Assembly: GCF_040954835.1 (NCBI RefSeq) | Contig: NC_090712.1 | Span: forward strand, 8,255,284 to 8,319,283 | Length of the DNA: 64,000 nt | Direction of reading: 5' to 3' | Source: Lepisosteus oculatus | Taxonomy: Eukaryota; Chordata; Actinopteri; Semionotiformes; Lepisosteidae | Shown: piece after piece, positions 40,101-55,100 of the stretch | How the letters are laid out: each line of letters begins with the position of its first letter | Position numbering within the stretch: the first letter of the stretch is position 1 | Notes under the pieces: model-generated | Told to the model about the DNA's origin: nothing | Databases searched by the model: none | The model's input: only the letters and a program-made list of their open reading frames with translations | Position numbers and translations under genes: made by a program

Positions 40101-43100
40101 CTTCATTACTTCAATTTGTTTTATTTTCAGAACAGAAAAAAGAATTTCAAGTTAACAAGGTTTTTCTAAACGTATGCAGAATGATCAACTAAAATTATTT
40201 GTTTCCTTTCCTTCTGACACTTATTTAGAGTTACAGCACAAAGGTTCTTAATGCAATACAAATGGTCTGGCGGGGGAGGGGTGTCAAACAGATGATGTGT
40301 TCACACATTTGTAACCCTGAATAACAGCTGCGTTGGATAATGTGCATTAAGGTGCCTTTTGAAAATTAAAAAAAAATCCACTGAAGATATGAAAAGCCAA
40401 AGTAAAGATGCAAATACCTTTGTGTTTATCATATTGACTACACCACTAATAAACCAGTAAGGAAGGAGATGATGATCAGCTTGCTGTTGACAGCTGAACT
40501 AAATGTAAAGTAAAAGGAAGCCTATTTGTGAAGCGACTCTAAGGCTAGAGACCAAAGTGTTTTTCTTGTTAAGCAGTGATAGTAAATGGAGCGGTGTTTC
40601 ATCAGAGTAGTGCTAGTATATCTCTACGGCACATTAGACACAGCTTGCTAAATGGAAGGTAAATAACTCTTCAGATTTGTAGCTGCAGCTGCTGGCCTAG
40701 AAATCCGTCTTTGTGATGTTCGTATTAATGAATGGAATGAACTGAATTAGAGACCAAGGAAAACCTTCAGCAACAGCCCCCTCAGGAGATCATAGCTAAG
40801 CTAAAGCTAAGCTCTAGGCAGGGATTTCAAGCTGAGAACTTTTTTCGTTGAAAGCAAACTATACAGAACTTTTTCATTAGATTTGTCTTGTATTAAATGC
40901 TTCATAATTAAGCCCTTTGTCCAATTATAGTAGTCTGTAACTGAGAGTTTATTTCAGATTTATAGTTAACAGTTTCATTGCACTTTTGTGACCCTCCATG
41001 TTTCCTGTACTGTTAAAATTGAAGACCAATGCCATTTAATATCTGCTGACTGAGTTGGGAGGAAGGAGCAGCCATTAACAGCATGGGCGGCTGTCACACA
41101 TGAGCAAACTCAATGCATGTCACCACTCCAGCTGGAATTCCCTTAGCTTGGGAGAGCAAAGAGGCACGCTGCCATGAAATCACAACTGTATGAATCATTA
41201 ATGAATTTCTGTTATAGTATAAAAATAGTGTGACCATGAACTGTATCATCAAATGTGGAATTGAAGTAGGAAATACTACTGAACTTGGATTGCCTTGTAT
41301 TGAATTGCCTTGAGCATCAAATACTAAATGATAAAATAGCACATACTGTAATAGAATTATGAGTGTGAAAAACAAGCCCATAGCTTATTTATCCATACAT
41401 TTTTAACTGCTTCATCTAATTCAGGTTTGTGGGGAAACTGGAGTCCCCTGCACAGGGAGCCAGTGTGATAATATGAAAGGTTGCAGAGCACACACAGATA
41501 CACACACGGTCACACCTAGGCCAGTCTTTCTCAGAAGCCAATTAGCCTTCCAGTTCTGTACTGTATGTCTTTGGAATGTGAGAGGAAAGCAGAGCATCTG
41601 GTGGAAATACAAACAAGTGAGTGCTTCTGGAAAATAAAAAAACAGCATATCACTTGTACTAATAAACTCTTCCTCCATCTCCTCTGTCTCTTCCTATGCT
41701 CCTTAAACTAAACTAAAAGACCCTTGCCTGGCACCCCAAAGTGTCACAATACCCCAATACCCCTTTGAGAGGATGTACTGTAAATGTGCAGGGGATTTTG
41801 TGAAGACATTTCAGAGCATGTGGTGATAACAGCCAATGACATTTCCTTTATTTTTCTGGTTACTTATTTCAATTTGCCTGCCTGAGCCTTCTTGGTCCAG
41901 GGTATGTAGCATTGCCTTACAGTGTTGGGGTCACTAGCTTGTCACTCTGATGTAATTCAGAACACTTCTGACAAGCTGGAATGTCACCTGTGTGCATGCT
42001 CATACAATCAGGCCTCATCTTCCAATCCAGTGTCAGAGCACAATGAATAGGGTCAACTGCTTCATGTCCTCTTGTAGTTCACAGAAGCTGAGTGAGATGA
42101 CAGAAGATATATTATGATCACAAGAATCCTGTGACTTCTATAAAAAGGCATTGAAGGTCAAAGAGTAATTTATCCCTGCCAGATACAGTTACCATCAAGT
42201 TTTGTTTTCTGGGGGCATTTACACAATGTTAATATTGTCATAATCTGGTTATACAGACTTTACTGAATCTCCTGAGAATGTGTTTAGAGGCAGAAGCTGT
42301 ACTTAATGCTGATGAGGTGGCTGCATAAAGGAACAGCTATTTTGTAATGAAAGCATTATCAGCTGTAGCCTATGGTAATAGTAATCTTTCTTTTAATAGT
42401 AATCTTTTCTTAATTCTTTGATATGTTCGTGGGGTCTGAGAATAATCACCACAGCCATTGTGTGCAGAATACTATAGTAAACCTTTGTACAGTATACTGG
42501 TAATTAAAGTGGTTATGATGTGGTATGATTTGTCACCGTAATTACAACTTCTGATGAAAAATAAAAGATGGCCTATTTTCACAGGCATCTGCCAGATTAT
42601 CATCAGGTATGATTAGTGCAGGTCTCTAAAAAGGGTAAAAAAATTCAAACGTTTATTGTGACATGCAGCTGAATGTCAAAAGCCATGGGTGTTAGTCATG
42701 CTTGTCTTCTCTAAAGCTGGAAACCATCAGCAAGCATAAATGCTCCTGTGTTTAAATGTCACCCCTGCTCATGGATTTCTTCCAAGTAAGAAGCAAAAAA
42801 AAAGTAATAGTTAGTCATTTCCATGGGTTATATCAACTGATATGGTACATTACAGCTAAGAATTGCCTTTTTCTGTAACAATCACACAAAATTGCAGGCA
42901 GTATGGTGTTGTGGTGGTTAGCATAGCCTTTACATTGCCTCATGGTATTTGAGTCCTGTATTTGATTCTAGCCTGAAAAACATTCTACAGTATATGGCCA
43001 AATGGGTTTTTGCTGGAAGCTCCAATTTCCACTCGCAGTCCACAGATATGCTGTCTAGGTTGGTTATCCTTGTGTGAGTATGTGTGCTCATACGGCAATG

Positions 43101-46100
43101 GACTTACAATGGAATTGTAAATTGTTTACATTGTCTCCTGTGCCTTGTTCTTGTTTCTCTGTCAAATCATTCTCCAGCTTTCCCTTAGTGGACTTAGCTG
43201 TTATTGAAAATTTCCAAATGCATTTATGTGCTTAAAAACCTCATTTAAAATGGAGAACAGGAGGCAGTTCCTAACCAGAGAGCTGTGGATGAATAAAATG
43301 ATGTATTCATAGTGTTGAATCTGACACCTTGGCTTCTTTCAAGAAACAGCTGCGGGAGATCCTTGGATCGATCAGCTACTGCCTACCAAAAGTGATAGGC
43401 AGAATAACCTTTCTGTTCTTATGCATGTATGTTCATCTTAAAGAATTGCAAACCACTTTACTTTATGTGCAGCCCTACATTATGCACTAGCAGTGCCACA
43501 TCATGGAAGATCAGGTAGAGGTAAATTCATGTTGAACGTTAGATAGGAAAGATTGTGCAAGCCGTAATAGAACTTAACCAGTAAACGTCTGCTTTTCTGA
43601 AAAATGACCTGAGAAGTTTAAAGGCCAAGTAGTCTGGACCTCAGTCTAATCTCTCCAGGAGATGGCACCTCCTTCAGTGCCACGTCCCTGGACACCATAT
43701 TGAAGTATTGTTTGAAAATTCTTGTCCAGAAGAAAGAGTGCCACCTATAGGTCCACTAGTCCAATATTGCTTCTCACATGATGAGAAGTGATAAATTATC
43801 ACTCCTTGGTGTGTTGGAATCAATCTACTTTTTGGAATGGAATATACAGTATGTTGCTCAGACCTACTAACCATAATAAAATGCATGAACCTAAGGAAGG
43901 CAGTTATAGGGAAATAAAACATATTTTCTGAAATGTTCTAATACCCCTGTGTCTATTGGGGTATGCACTGAAGGTGGAGAAAAATCAGGAAAACATTTAA
44001 AGGAGCAAAATATAAAAAGGACAATCAATGAAGTCCCACAGGTGTTGTAGGAATATTGACAGTATATTTAATTGTAACACACCTTAAATCTTTGAATCAG
44101 CCTGTTGATTTACTTGATTGGTTAAAATAATGATTCCCATAAGTTTTAATCAATTGGGGAAAAGCAAAACCTGCAAGGCTTTGGCCCTTTAAACTGTGTT
44201 GATGCCCTGCATGAGGTTATGAGTTTGGATGTTTCTCTTTCATAACTAAGACTTTCATATAGGTCATTCTCTACAAGGATATAAACCAATAAGAAAAAAT
44301 CTTGGACACCTAGGACTAATTCCACTATGTCAGAAATGAATCTGTGGAAGTGTCTTAATATATATATATATTCAAAGAGGAAGGTTTGTTTAAGTGCATT
44401 GTTTAAAGCATATTGCAAATATTAGTAATACTATATATTTTCACAGAGATACATCTTTCATATTATCAATTCATCCTCTCATTTATTTAATACTGTATAT
44501 TCAGATCTGTGTGGCAGTTTGGCAATCATACTTTTCTAAGAAGGCCCCAAATCGCTTTCTTGCCATTAAGGTCTGTACCTTACAACAAACATGAAATTCC
44601 ACACTGAAATTAAGAACCTATGACGCTTAAATGAAAAACCACAGCAATGAGCAGTGGGATTCTAGTTCTACAGATAGATGAGTTACTGTATGTGATTTGT
44701 TTTCCCTTACGTATGACTGAATAACTCTTAAGTTGAAGCTGCTGCATTGTGAAGTTACAATTTATATATTGTTTTATTGCTTTGTTTTATTGTAGGAACC
44801 ATTATCTCGTGAGAATCGGATTTATACCTGCTTCTGACTAACCGGCATGTTTTTCTAATATTATATTACACCTTCTAACTTTGGGTAATGTGAAATGAGC
44901 TTTGCTCCAACAGTTAGTTAGGGCAATTGTTAGAATTAAAGTTGACTTACTTCCATTTTAGCTGAAGCACAAACGTTTGTATAATTGCTGCCTGGGCCCA
45001 CTGTACCAAAAAAAACACTCTGTAAAGTCTCTCAAAACCATGGTTCAAATATATGATGAAAATGCTAATTAAACCTTTATGAGGGACCTTATCGAAATCT
45101 TTCAGGCAATTTTAATATATCATGGTATACTGTATGTCTCAGTGTTATAAGCTAAGTTATTCTTGCTATTTAAATACGACTTTCCATCAATTAATCTATG
45201 ATGGCTGTATTCTAAAATGCCATTGTTTTGTAAGTATTCTTCTAATTTAGCTTTAACTATAATTTCCATAATATTAGCAGTGATTGGTCTATAGTTTCCT
45301 GATTCAGTTTTTCCCCCATCTCAGTTTTATTTTGGTTGACAGGTTGCCTTATATGCTGTATTTTCTACTGGTCTGTGCAGAAGGTCACAAAGAGAGGAAG
45401 CATTATGCGGTATACATACTGTACAGTAAAGATCATTCAGACTCTCTAATTGATTACCATGTCTGTTTTCTTCTTTTGTATGTCCACTGCAAGCACTAAC
45501 CACCTGCAGAATTTGCCATGTGCATACTATTTTATGCTGACCATTGCTATTTCATAATTGCATCCAAAAATGCATCCAAAATTCCAAGATTTCTAGAACC
45601 TTATAGATAAACATATAAGCTTATGTGAAAGACTGAGGATCTGTAAATGAGTTCTATTGCTACAAATGTGAGTCTTTTATTGTTTTATTTGCATACACTG
45701 TTAAAAATGTAAAAGTGTACATATTTTTGTAGCTGTGTGTTTGTAAAGCAAATGGGAATTCAGTTTTTAGCTTATCTCAGACCAGGCTGAGGCTGATGTG
45801 TTCCTTTTCCTGCAGCAAAGCCTCAGAAGAAGTGCTCTCAGTGTTTCCCAGGGATCCCCTATTATTTATGTGAAGACTCTACAGTGCAGTTTATAGATTG
45901 GTCAAGCTGGTTAAGCTTAATGGGCACTTTATTGATTGAATTGTGTATACCGACTCACAGAAGAGAAATTAGTTATGATTAGAGTTACCAGTTTCTTGGA
46001 TTATTTAGAATTCAAAAGATGAAGTTTCCAACTATCACCAGCGTGACCCGATGATACACTGTACCAACCTGGAAGCATAGGTTACCAGGCAGGAGAAAGA

Positions 46101-49100
46101 GCACATGACAGCTCTGTTTCTGGACAGGATGCTAGTCCATTGCAGAATTATAGAGAAAGGAATAATTAAAAACAGTCAATCAAACCTCACCAGAATGTCT
46201 TTAGGAACTGGGAGGGAGAAAACCTGTGCAGATATGTGGAGAGAATGCAATCATACACTTGAGCAGTGAGGCAGCAAAACATTATTGTTTCCAAACTTGA
46301 TGAACAATGTGACTACAAAGAGAGTCACTGGAGAAGCAGAATCTCTTCTGGCTCATGATCTCAGAAACAACGCTTTTCTAGGAAGCACTTGTAGGGATGC
46401 AAGGATTCACAGCACAATCCAATGAAGGTTTGAGATGAGCTTAATTGTAATGAAAATGGCGACTTCTGGAGAACACTGAAGGAGATACACATGACATGTA
46501 TTTCCCACAGTGCCCAGAATTGCAACAGTTTTACAGTCGTGTTATTACCATGTGGTTTAAGAGTCCACATTCCACTTATGGCCCACTGGCTATTCTTAAA
46601 CATATTGTCCCGCCTTTCAGCTATTTCTGTGGTGTCACGTACAAGAGTAGTGTCTGTTCTAAAATTCTCTAAAGCCAGGTCAGGAGAACTGGTCAATGAC
46701 CCCAGGCCAGAGCCTGATATCTACACACTTTACGCTTCTGTCATAGATAGTGCACAACAGTCCATTTTACGTTCAATTAAATTGTGAGTGAATGGGGGAT
46801 AAGGATTTTTTTTAATAACAAAGATTAAAAAAAACATTTCCCTAACTTAAAGGTACACTCAAGATTTGTCTTTGAAGGGTTACTTGACTTATGATGTTTT
46901 GTATGGTGAACTTTTTAATTTTAGGATTTAACACTACATAGCGCTAAACCTATGACATCACCCTATGAAGTGTCAAATTATACCAAGCGTTTCAATGAAT
47001 TACAACAAAAATAATCAACGTCCCTGAATTTGAAGTTTCAAATATTAAAAACACTTGTTAATTTCACTGTATCCAAAGCTTAAAAAACAATTTATGTATG
47101 CTTTTTTTATTAATCTGACATCTCTAGTGTAGTTGTTATTGCCCTATTGCCTCATACATCTTCTGTGTTTTGCATCATTAGCTTATGCAGTATTATCTTT
47201 ATTTTAATTTCTTGGCATATATTCAAATATTTCAATAACTATAGTTCTATAATCATTGAATCATGATTAAATATATACTAAACTGGCAACCTAGAATTTG
47301 ATTCAGACTAAATAAATTTAAATGCTTACATGCCACAAAAGTCTCTGTCTTAATCATGATGTACATACAATACAATATATAAGAAAATATAATGTTATTC
47401 CAGATACAATCTTATTACTGTATACTATGCAGCTTATTATACAGTATATGGCTGGGCTGTCACAGCGTGAATTAGTGTGGTGCTTGAATTTCAGAATAGC
47501 ATGCTAAGCAGATGTCAGAAACCTTCTGTATCATTTCTGTATCTAATGGGATTTCAGTGAAAGGCTATCTTTGTAACTTGATTTTCACACATTTTGTTGT
47601 GCTAAATCAGAGGGAGCTGTTAATCCATGAACAATCCATGAACAGTTTCTCCATGACAATTGAGAAAGAGCAGCCTGTAAGCAAACTAGGCCTTTAAAGG
47701 TTAGTACGGTAATTCTGAATGTATTGAAAACGGACAGTTGTTAAAAAGCTTATTTAGCCAGGCAAACAATGGTGCTATTTGTCTTTCCATAGCTACATAC
47801 TGTGTGAGACAAAGCAGAGCTGGCTTATAGGGGTATATGTTAGCCTCTGAACCATGTCTACAAAGTTTATAAGTGGTATCCCACTTTAAATTAGAGACAC
47901 CTCAGAAGTCTAGTGTATGGCTCTTTGAATGCTGTCCAGATATAGTTTTTGATACTGAAACATGCACAAATACCTGTGTAGTAGTAATGCTATCAACTGA
48001 AATACAAGCACTGTCTTAAGGGAGCCTTCCTGGATAGAAGGTGTGAACTTGAAATACTCCAGACTGCTCCAATAACGTAATCTTAACTTTCATTTAAATA
48101 AAACAATCTTTCCTTGTGTTTATGACAATTTGAACTTTTTACTTGTATACTCACAGCTGCCTACTTTTTACATTTATTTTCCCTACAAGGTTAAAAAACT
48201 CATTAAGAAACTGCCAAGTAAAATGAAAATAAAAGTAACTGAACTGCTGTATTTAGTCAGCTTTAATAAGCTATGATCACCTTTAATTGGCAGAAATTCA
48301 CCATTAATTTTATGCTATAAAATAAAACAATATAATGTAATGAAAATGCTGAGGAAAGAGGAAATGATCGGGTGGTCATGCAGGGCCTAGTTTGTGAAAG
48401 TTATATTAAAATAGTGATTACCTGACTGGTGAGCATTACTGAGCGCAATCAAATTAATTTTAAAGCCCCTGAACTTTAAAGGTACATAATGCACTCCTCT
48501 GCTCCAATACCCAGTTCACTTCCCAAATAATCACTTTTTATTTTTAGAGCTTCATTGTTCCACTGACGTCAGTTACACATCCACTGTATGTCTAATCTTC
48601 AAATAACAAAGAATTTGACTCCAAGCATATCCAATGCTTTTTTCTCCTTGGGCTTTTTCCCTCTTTTCATTTCTGCTGTAATGATGCGTGCACTGCTCTT
48701 AAAAATAAATATCCTTCTAAAGAGCTTATTTGCATTACTTCAAATGCTTCTTAAGAGACATGTTCATACCTTTCTGTTTAAAAAAAATATTTGCTTTTCT
48801 AATGGAGTCTGTTGTTTGCCAGCTCAGGTGCTGCTTTATTAAAGAATAAATGCTGACATATGTGCGGAAGAACTGAGATACCATTAACATTAGCACTAAT
48901 CTAATTTTAAAATGGAAAGTATTGCAATCTAGTGCATGGCGTTAACTGTTGTTGTAAAGCCTTTCCTTAATGTACACTACCAACATGACATTTACATCAG
49001 TCATATTTACATCAGTTTGAATGCTTAAGATTTAAGATTTGTAGTGACATTTACTCAAATGAAGTATAATAATAAAGATGCTTCATTGAATACATTAAAA

Positions 49101-52100
49101 GCGATTGTTCCTCTGTGTTTTGCGGTGTTTTAGTAAAGATTCAAACAGAGCTAATGTATTCTCACACCAGTAAGCTACCTTGATTATTTCAGTTCTAAAT
49201 TTCTTAAGTTAAAGAAGTAAATAATTGCACATGTTTACATACTTGTATCATTCTAGTTAGTAATTAAAGCACCTACTTTATCCGTTACAAATTATATTTG
49301 TCCAAAGCTATTATTTCTTCAGGTTAGACTCAGATAATATTTTATCAGTCCTGCTCAGCTTGGTAATGATTTTTTTTTCAAGAAATGATCTTGAAAGTAT
49401 TTGTTACAGGAAGATTCTGAGGGAGTATGCTCTGCCATCTGGGAAAGAGCTGAGCTTTCAGGAGAGGGTGGTGAAATGGTGTGCCCTCCAAGGCTGTTCA
49501 AGGAAATTCAGAGCAAAAGACCCCTCTCTCAAGTCCTCTACTACCAAAGCAGGAGGATTGGATACTGTAGTCCTGAAAACAATGCCCACAAAACTCAGAG
49601 AGCAGGTATGTGAATCTCCAACATGAATGCCAGTTTAGGTCTCTTTGTTAACACTGTATCTACTCATGTGTATGTACTGTACGTAAGAAACAGAGAGAAA
49701 TGTAATATAAAATAAGAGTTAAAAAATAATATAATCCATTAGCTCCTTTCGTTTCACATCAGCTCATGGAGTTAAAAAAAACAACAAGATAAAAGAAGCT
49801 GAGACAGGTACAGTATATGCAAATCAATAAACTAAAACAAAACACAATTAAAAACTAGTATATAAAAGTCAGTTTTATGACAGAGTTTGAAAGCAATAAC
49901 TGACATACAAGATCTGAAGTGGAATAGACGACCAAGCGCTGCCACAGAGGTGATAAAAACACCATTACAACATTGTGAACATGAACGTCAGATGTCTGGG
50001 AGTAAAGCTGAAACCTGACCTGATTGATAAAACTAGAAAAATATTATACATCTTGTAATATTATTACTAACTAATACATAAGCCTCTTCTTTTAGTAGCT
50101 TAAGAAATAAAGTATTTTGTAAAGAAAATGCAAGACTGAGCCCTGCATTATTCAGTATCTGGGTTATTTGAGGAAATGTGATGACTTCAGAAACGGTTAC
50201 TATTCTAGAAAATTCAGCCTGAAGCAGGAGACTTGAAAATGAGACCAAATGATTTCCACTGGGACAAAACAGGAGGAATATTACTGCACTGGGTATGCCA
50301 TAAGGGCTGTCTAAATTACATTTTCATGAAGAAAAGCAAGGAAATAATATATGAAGGGACAAAATAAAAGCAGTGACTAATAAGTTGAATTATGCTGAAA
50401 AAATCTGTTTCAATATTTTTTATATTTACTGGTTTAATTCTCTTCTAACCTCAAAGTGTTCAGGTTTTTAAGAATATAAGGACATACTGTATAGTGCGTT
50501 CCCCACTATTCATCACCAAACACTAATTGCTGCAGTTGCATCTTAATTACAGATGACCTACATGTGTGAAAGACATAATGGCTGTATTGATAAAAGTAGT
50601 TAGGCGAGTTCATTTGAAAAGATTAAAAATGGAACGACTGCTTCAGTATATTTTGCTCTCTTTAATGCTCAATACCAGTGTTAAATAACATTTCTCATTT
50701 CTTTCTCATCACTTCAGGTCATATGTAATGAAACGCTGTGCAAAGCACAGCAGAAGCAATCACATGGATCTCATCATGTCCTCTCAATACAGTAAGAAAA
50801 ACAACTTTTTTTAGAAGTTTCAACTGACCTTCTAATGAAAAGTGGCTATTGTGTTCTTAATCTTACATTATATTCACTTAATGAATTCCATGCCCTGAGA
50901 CCAACAGTACAATGCAAAATAGCTGAACTGAAAGGACATGTACAGTAGCTCTAGAAATAAATGTTTTTTTTTTGTCTAAGTATAGCACAAGGACTCAGGC
51001 TGTTCTTTTAGCACCCATGTTGTAAGCTCAAAGATCAAACCACTTGCATTGAAAACCTGTCACTTGACAAAGGGATCTGTGTGCTCTTGAAAACCCAAGG
51101 GAGCAAAATAAATACAAGAAGGTCACCACATTATCAGTCTGGTTATAAAAGAATATTTCCCCCCAAAAATGGAACTAGTAGCATTGTACCTTTCTAAAAA
51201 AAAGGTTAGACCATGAGGTTTACTACAATCATTGTTCAGCATTACAGAGGAAAAATATCTGAGGTGTTTTAGTTTTTTGAAGTGGGTTGGTGTACGTAGG
51301 TTGCAAGCTTATTGCTGTGTCCCTGCATTAGCAAAAGGATTCCGTTTTTTTCAAGTCAGCTTGAACTGTACTTTGAAGTCTCCAGGATAATGTTTTTTAA
51401 ACCAGCGACCCACAGACTTCTTTTTGAATGTGTACAACACCCTCCCCCCCCCCCCCCCCCCCACTATCCCCTCTTCCCTTGTTTTTGAAACTTGTTTTTG
51501 AAGTCTGTTTACTCCCCTGAACTCTTCTCTGGATCTCAATTTTTTGTTTTTGCCTTGACAGGAATCTACAAATACATCCAGAGCCTAAAAGGCTGGGCCA
51601 GTCTGTTGGTTTTGAAACCTCGTGCTGGTTGACATCTGCTAATAACCAATTTCTCCTGCCATCAGTGAGTGTTGGCATCATGCCCACATTTCTCCCCCGC
51701 GCAGCAGTCTCCATGGAGAGAGGGAGACTCGTAGGGCGGCATGGTAAGGTTTTAAGTGAAGTGCTCTGACATGGGCAGAGACAAAAGAGTGATTTGCTGC
51801 TCCCAATCTGAAATACAATTTACTCCCACATTTTCAATTAATTTACTTAGCAGCTTCTACAGCATTTGTGGTCTTGAAGGATGTGTAGGGCTGGTTGTTT
51901 TTAAGTTGCAGTTTCTTGAAAAAGTGAAATGAAACCTGATTTATTAAAATAAAGCCTTCAAAAATGTGAATGTCTGTACACTGAAAGAAAGGAATTGATT
52001 TATTTTCTGTTGTGGGAAAGTTATTTTTTACAAGTTTTACCCTTTGTAATGTCATATTTCCTAGCTAAAGGGTAATTTTTTTTGGTATGGTTTGGTCTGT

Positions 52101-55100
52101 GTGGTAATCTGCATCTCCCCCATACTGCTAATGTGCTGTTGCGGTATTGACAGAAAACTAAACAACAAGACCTTTGGAAAATAGAAACTGCATTATATAA
52201 ACATATTTCATATACTTTGCTAGGCAAAGCAGCATTTTTATTGTAGTCTGCAAATATAAAATGCACACTGAGTCATCACCTCCCACAGTATAGCAGCTAA
52301 GACCCCATCCAGCGTATGAGTCTAATTAGAATAAAAAGCGTAGCAATTAAAGTTTAGAGAGATGACTCTATATTTGAACTCTGCATGTGATGGATATTTT
52401 ATAATAGTTTTAATACCACTTCAGAGACACAGTGATGCCCTGTTGGCTGTAAATAGAGATGTGTATTCATTTACTAATTATTGGAGTTTCACACCAATGC
52501 TGTTCACTGCTGCCAAAAGTACAGCTGAAAATAGAATTTGCAGGAGGACTGCAGTTTTAAAAATAACTCATTGTTTTCTTTACCATTTTGTGAAGGTGCA
52601 AGAGAGTGTCACAAAGGAACTTGCCTTTTAAATATTTATAAGAATAAATATTGTGGATTTATTTCAATTTATGTTTGTAGTCCCTTTGAAGATCACCCCC
52701 CTGCCCCATGTTTTACCCTGGTTTTCACCTGCAGTTCATTCATTAGGTACAAACAGTGCACTTCTTTAAAATATTAATGAAGTTTGTTGAATGAATTGGA
52801 TGGATTTCATCTCCCCAAAGTAATTAAGCTTCCACTCTTATGCCTTTTTTTGTGTTTCTGTTTTGTGTTATTGCCAATTAGTAAGTGCTTGCTTTAAACG
52901 TGCTTGGAATAACAATAATATATAATAAATATAATATATTTAAAGAATTTTGCCTTGTATTGAAATTGAAGAGACTGAAGAGGAAAAAGAACATTACATT
53001 AGGATAGTACCATCTACTTTATGACCTGCAGTTTTAGCTCCTGTTATTTTGGAATCATTTATAATGGAGAATTTTATCTCGAAAGTTTACTTTTTACTGT
53101 TCTCCGTCTTAATCAGTGAACATAACATTATTCTAAGAAATAAGGGAGTCATAATGTAATGTGTTTCACTCTTTTTGACAGCATTTTCCAGGAGTCTGCC
53201 TTGCTTTTCTTTTATCTCTTGCTACCTGGAAAGGGAACTAATTAATTTCCTTCAACAACTATTTTTGTTAATTAAAGAACTCACCAAATGGAACAAATAG
53301 AAGAATGAATCTCTATCCTTCTGACTGAGATGTTGCTGTGGTGCAGCAATGTTAGTCTTCTGAACTCCTTACATAAAAGTTAACATATAGTGTTAACAAT
53401 GTGTACTAATTTTACCACAATAATGTAGTTTAAATTAAGTTATTTGTATAGATTTATAAATGATTATCAACACCGCTGGAAGGTTAACTTGCAATGAATA
53501 AGCAGGTTGTGTTATCCTATCCAGTCTCATGTTTCTTTAATACTGTGCCACTTAAAGTAATGACAGACATTTATTTTGGGCCATATGGCCAATACTGTTC
53601 ATTTGTTGTTTTTCTCTATATTTCCATAGCCCAGTACCAGTAACCTGCATGCCTTTGGTACAGTACAGTATGTGAAAGGAAACAAATGCAAAATTCACAC
53701 AGATAGCTACTCCAAACTGGTGAATCCAAAGCCACAGGAGAATTAAGTAGTAGTGTTAGCCACCATGATACCATGTCAAGTATGGAATTGTAGTGCAAAC
53801 ATTTTTCCTTAAATAAATTACAGACCTGAATTGTTTGGTAAGCAATGTGAAAGTACTGTAAAATGCAAACCAGAGTTGTCAAGAGCCAATAATTTGAAAA
53901 GAGCCACATGTTGCTTACTGAAAACAAATGGAGAGCCTTGTACTATGGATTGTGATGTTCTGATGATCTCTTGTTGTGTACCTAAAGAGCCTGGTATAAA
54001 ATGGAGAAATACAGGAGGAATAAACTCGGAAAGCAAAAAGACCTTCCAAGCACATCATCTGATGAGTCCTGAACAGATTTAATCATATTCCTTTGACTGC
54101 TGTGGATAGGGGGCCTGGGGATGAGCTATTTTTGATTGTCTATCTGAAACCTCTATGGAATTCTGAATGTTTTTCTTGTGAAACTCTGTAGAAAAATAAA
54201 ACATAAAAAATGTTACCATTGATAATAATTTGTATTACCATTGAGGGTGACCTAGCATTGATTTCATTTAAGGTGCACAACATGTTGATATTAAAAACAA
54301 GTAAATTGTACCTCAGCTCTTCCACAAGGACAAAAACCAGAGAAAAAGCCTACATGATGGACAGACTGAGATGAATGGGAGAGCCCCGTGCTGGCTCTGC
54401 ACAAAGGTGGAAACACAGGACAGTTTCTTTTTTTCCATGCACACTGGCCTGGATTACATCAATCCACTCACACTCCTGCCAATTGCAAATTACAAGATCA
54501 GTACTTGATAGTGGGTTTTGATTGAAGTAATAACCTTCTGTAAAATAACAAACCACCACCAAATATCAGGTCTATAAAATGTGATTGGTAGGTTGATTGA
54601 AGAGCTGATTTAATACAGACCATAGTTAGAGCAACTTGGCTGAAATGACAGATTGTAAAAATTAGATGATACTGAAAACTGGATAGCAAAATAAATGAGG
54701 TGAAATGGGCCTTATGACTTGGCACTGTCCTGCCGGTAGTTGGAAGCAAAGGTGAAGAACAGTTATAATCTTACAGAAGAAATGTGAAACATCTTATGGT
54801 TTTTTATTGCCTCATTTGATGGCTTTCCTGTTTCAGAAGTTTTAGAGACTAAGGCTCAGTGCTTAACCAAAACAAGAGCTTTAGTCTATTAAATACGCTG
54901 TGAGGTATGGGTTTTCTATCAACTCAAATCCAAATAACATAATGCCGATTAAGTAATTATTTCTATTATAATGACTTTTAAGAAAGCCATTAGACACCAT
55001 ATGCTGTACCAAAGGATGAGCATATTAGCTAAGACATGTGAAATTGATTATTGATTATTATTAAATATGCATCACAAAAAAATGGTTTGGTCTGAAAGGT

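Larger units (their letters stand above)
38890..49409 (+). other. Intron 4 of the unrecognised gene
   Basis: A 10.5-kb intron rich in old repeats: 5S-type SINE body (39330), tRNA-type SINEs (41388, 42896, 46040) and LINE pieces (43250, 45045). One alternative terminal exon is possible at 44796-44841. No other gene is seen. Confidence 0.45.
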
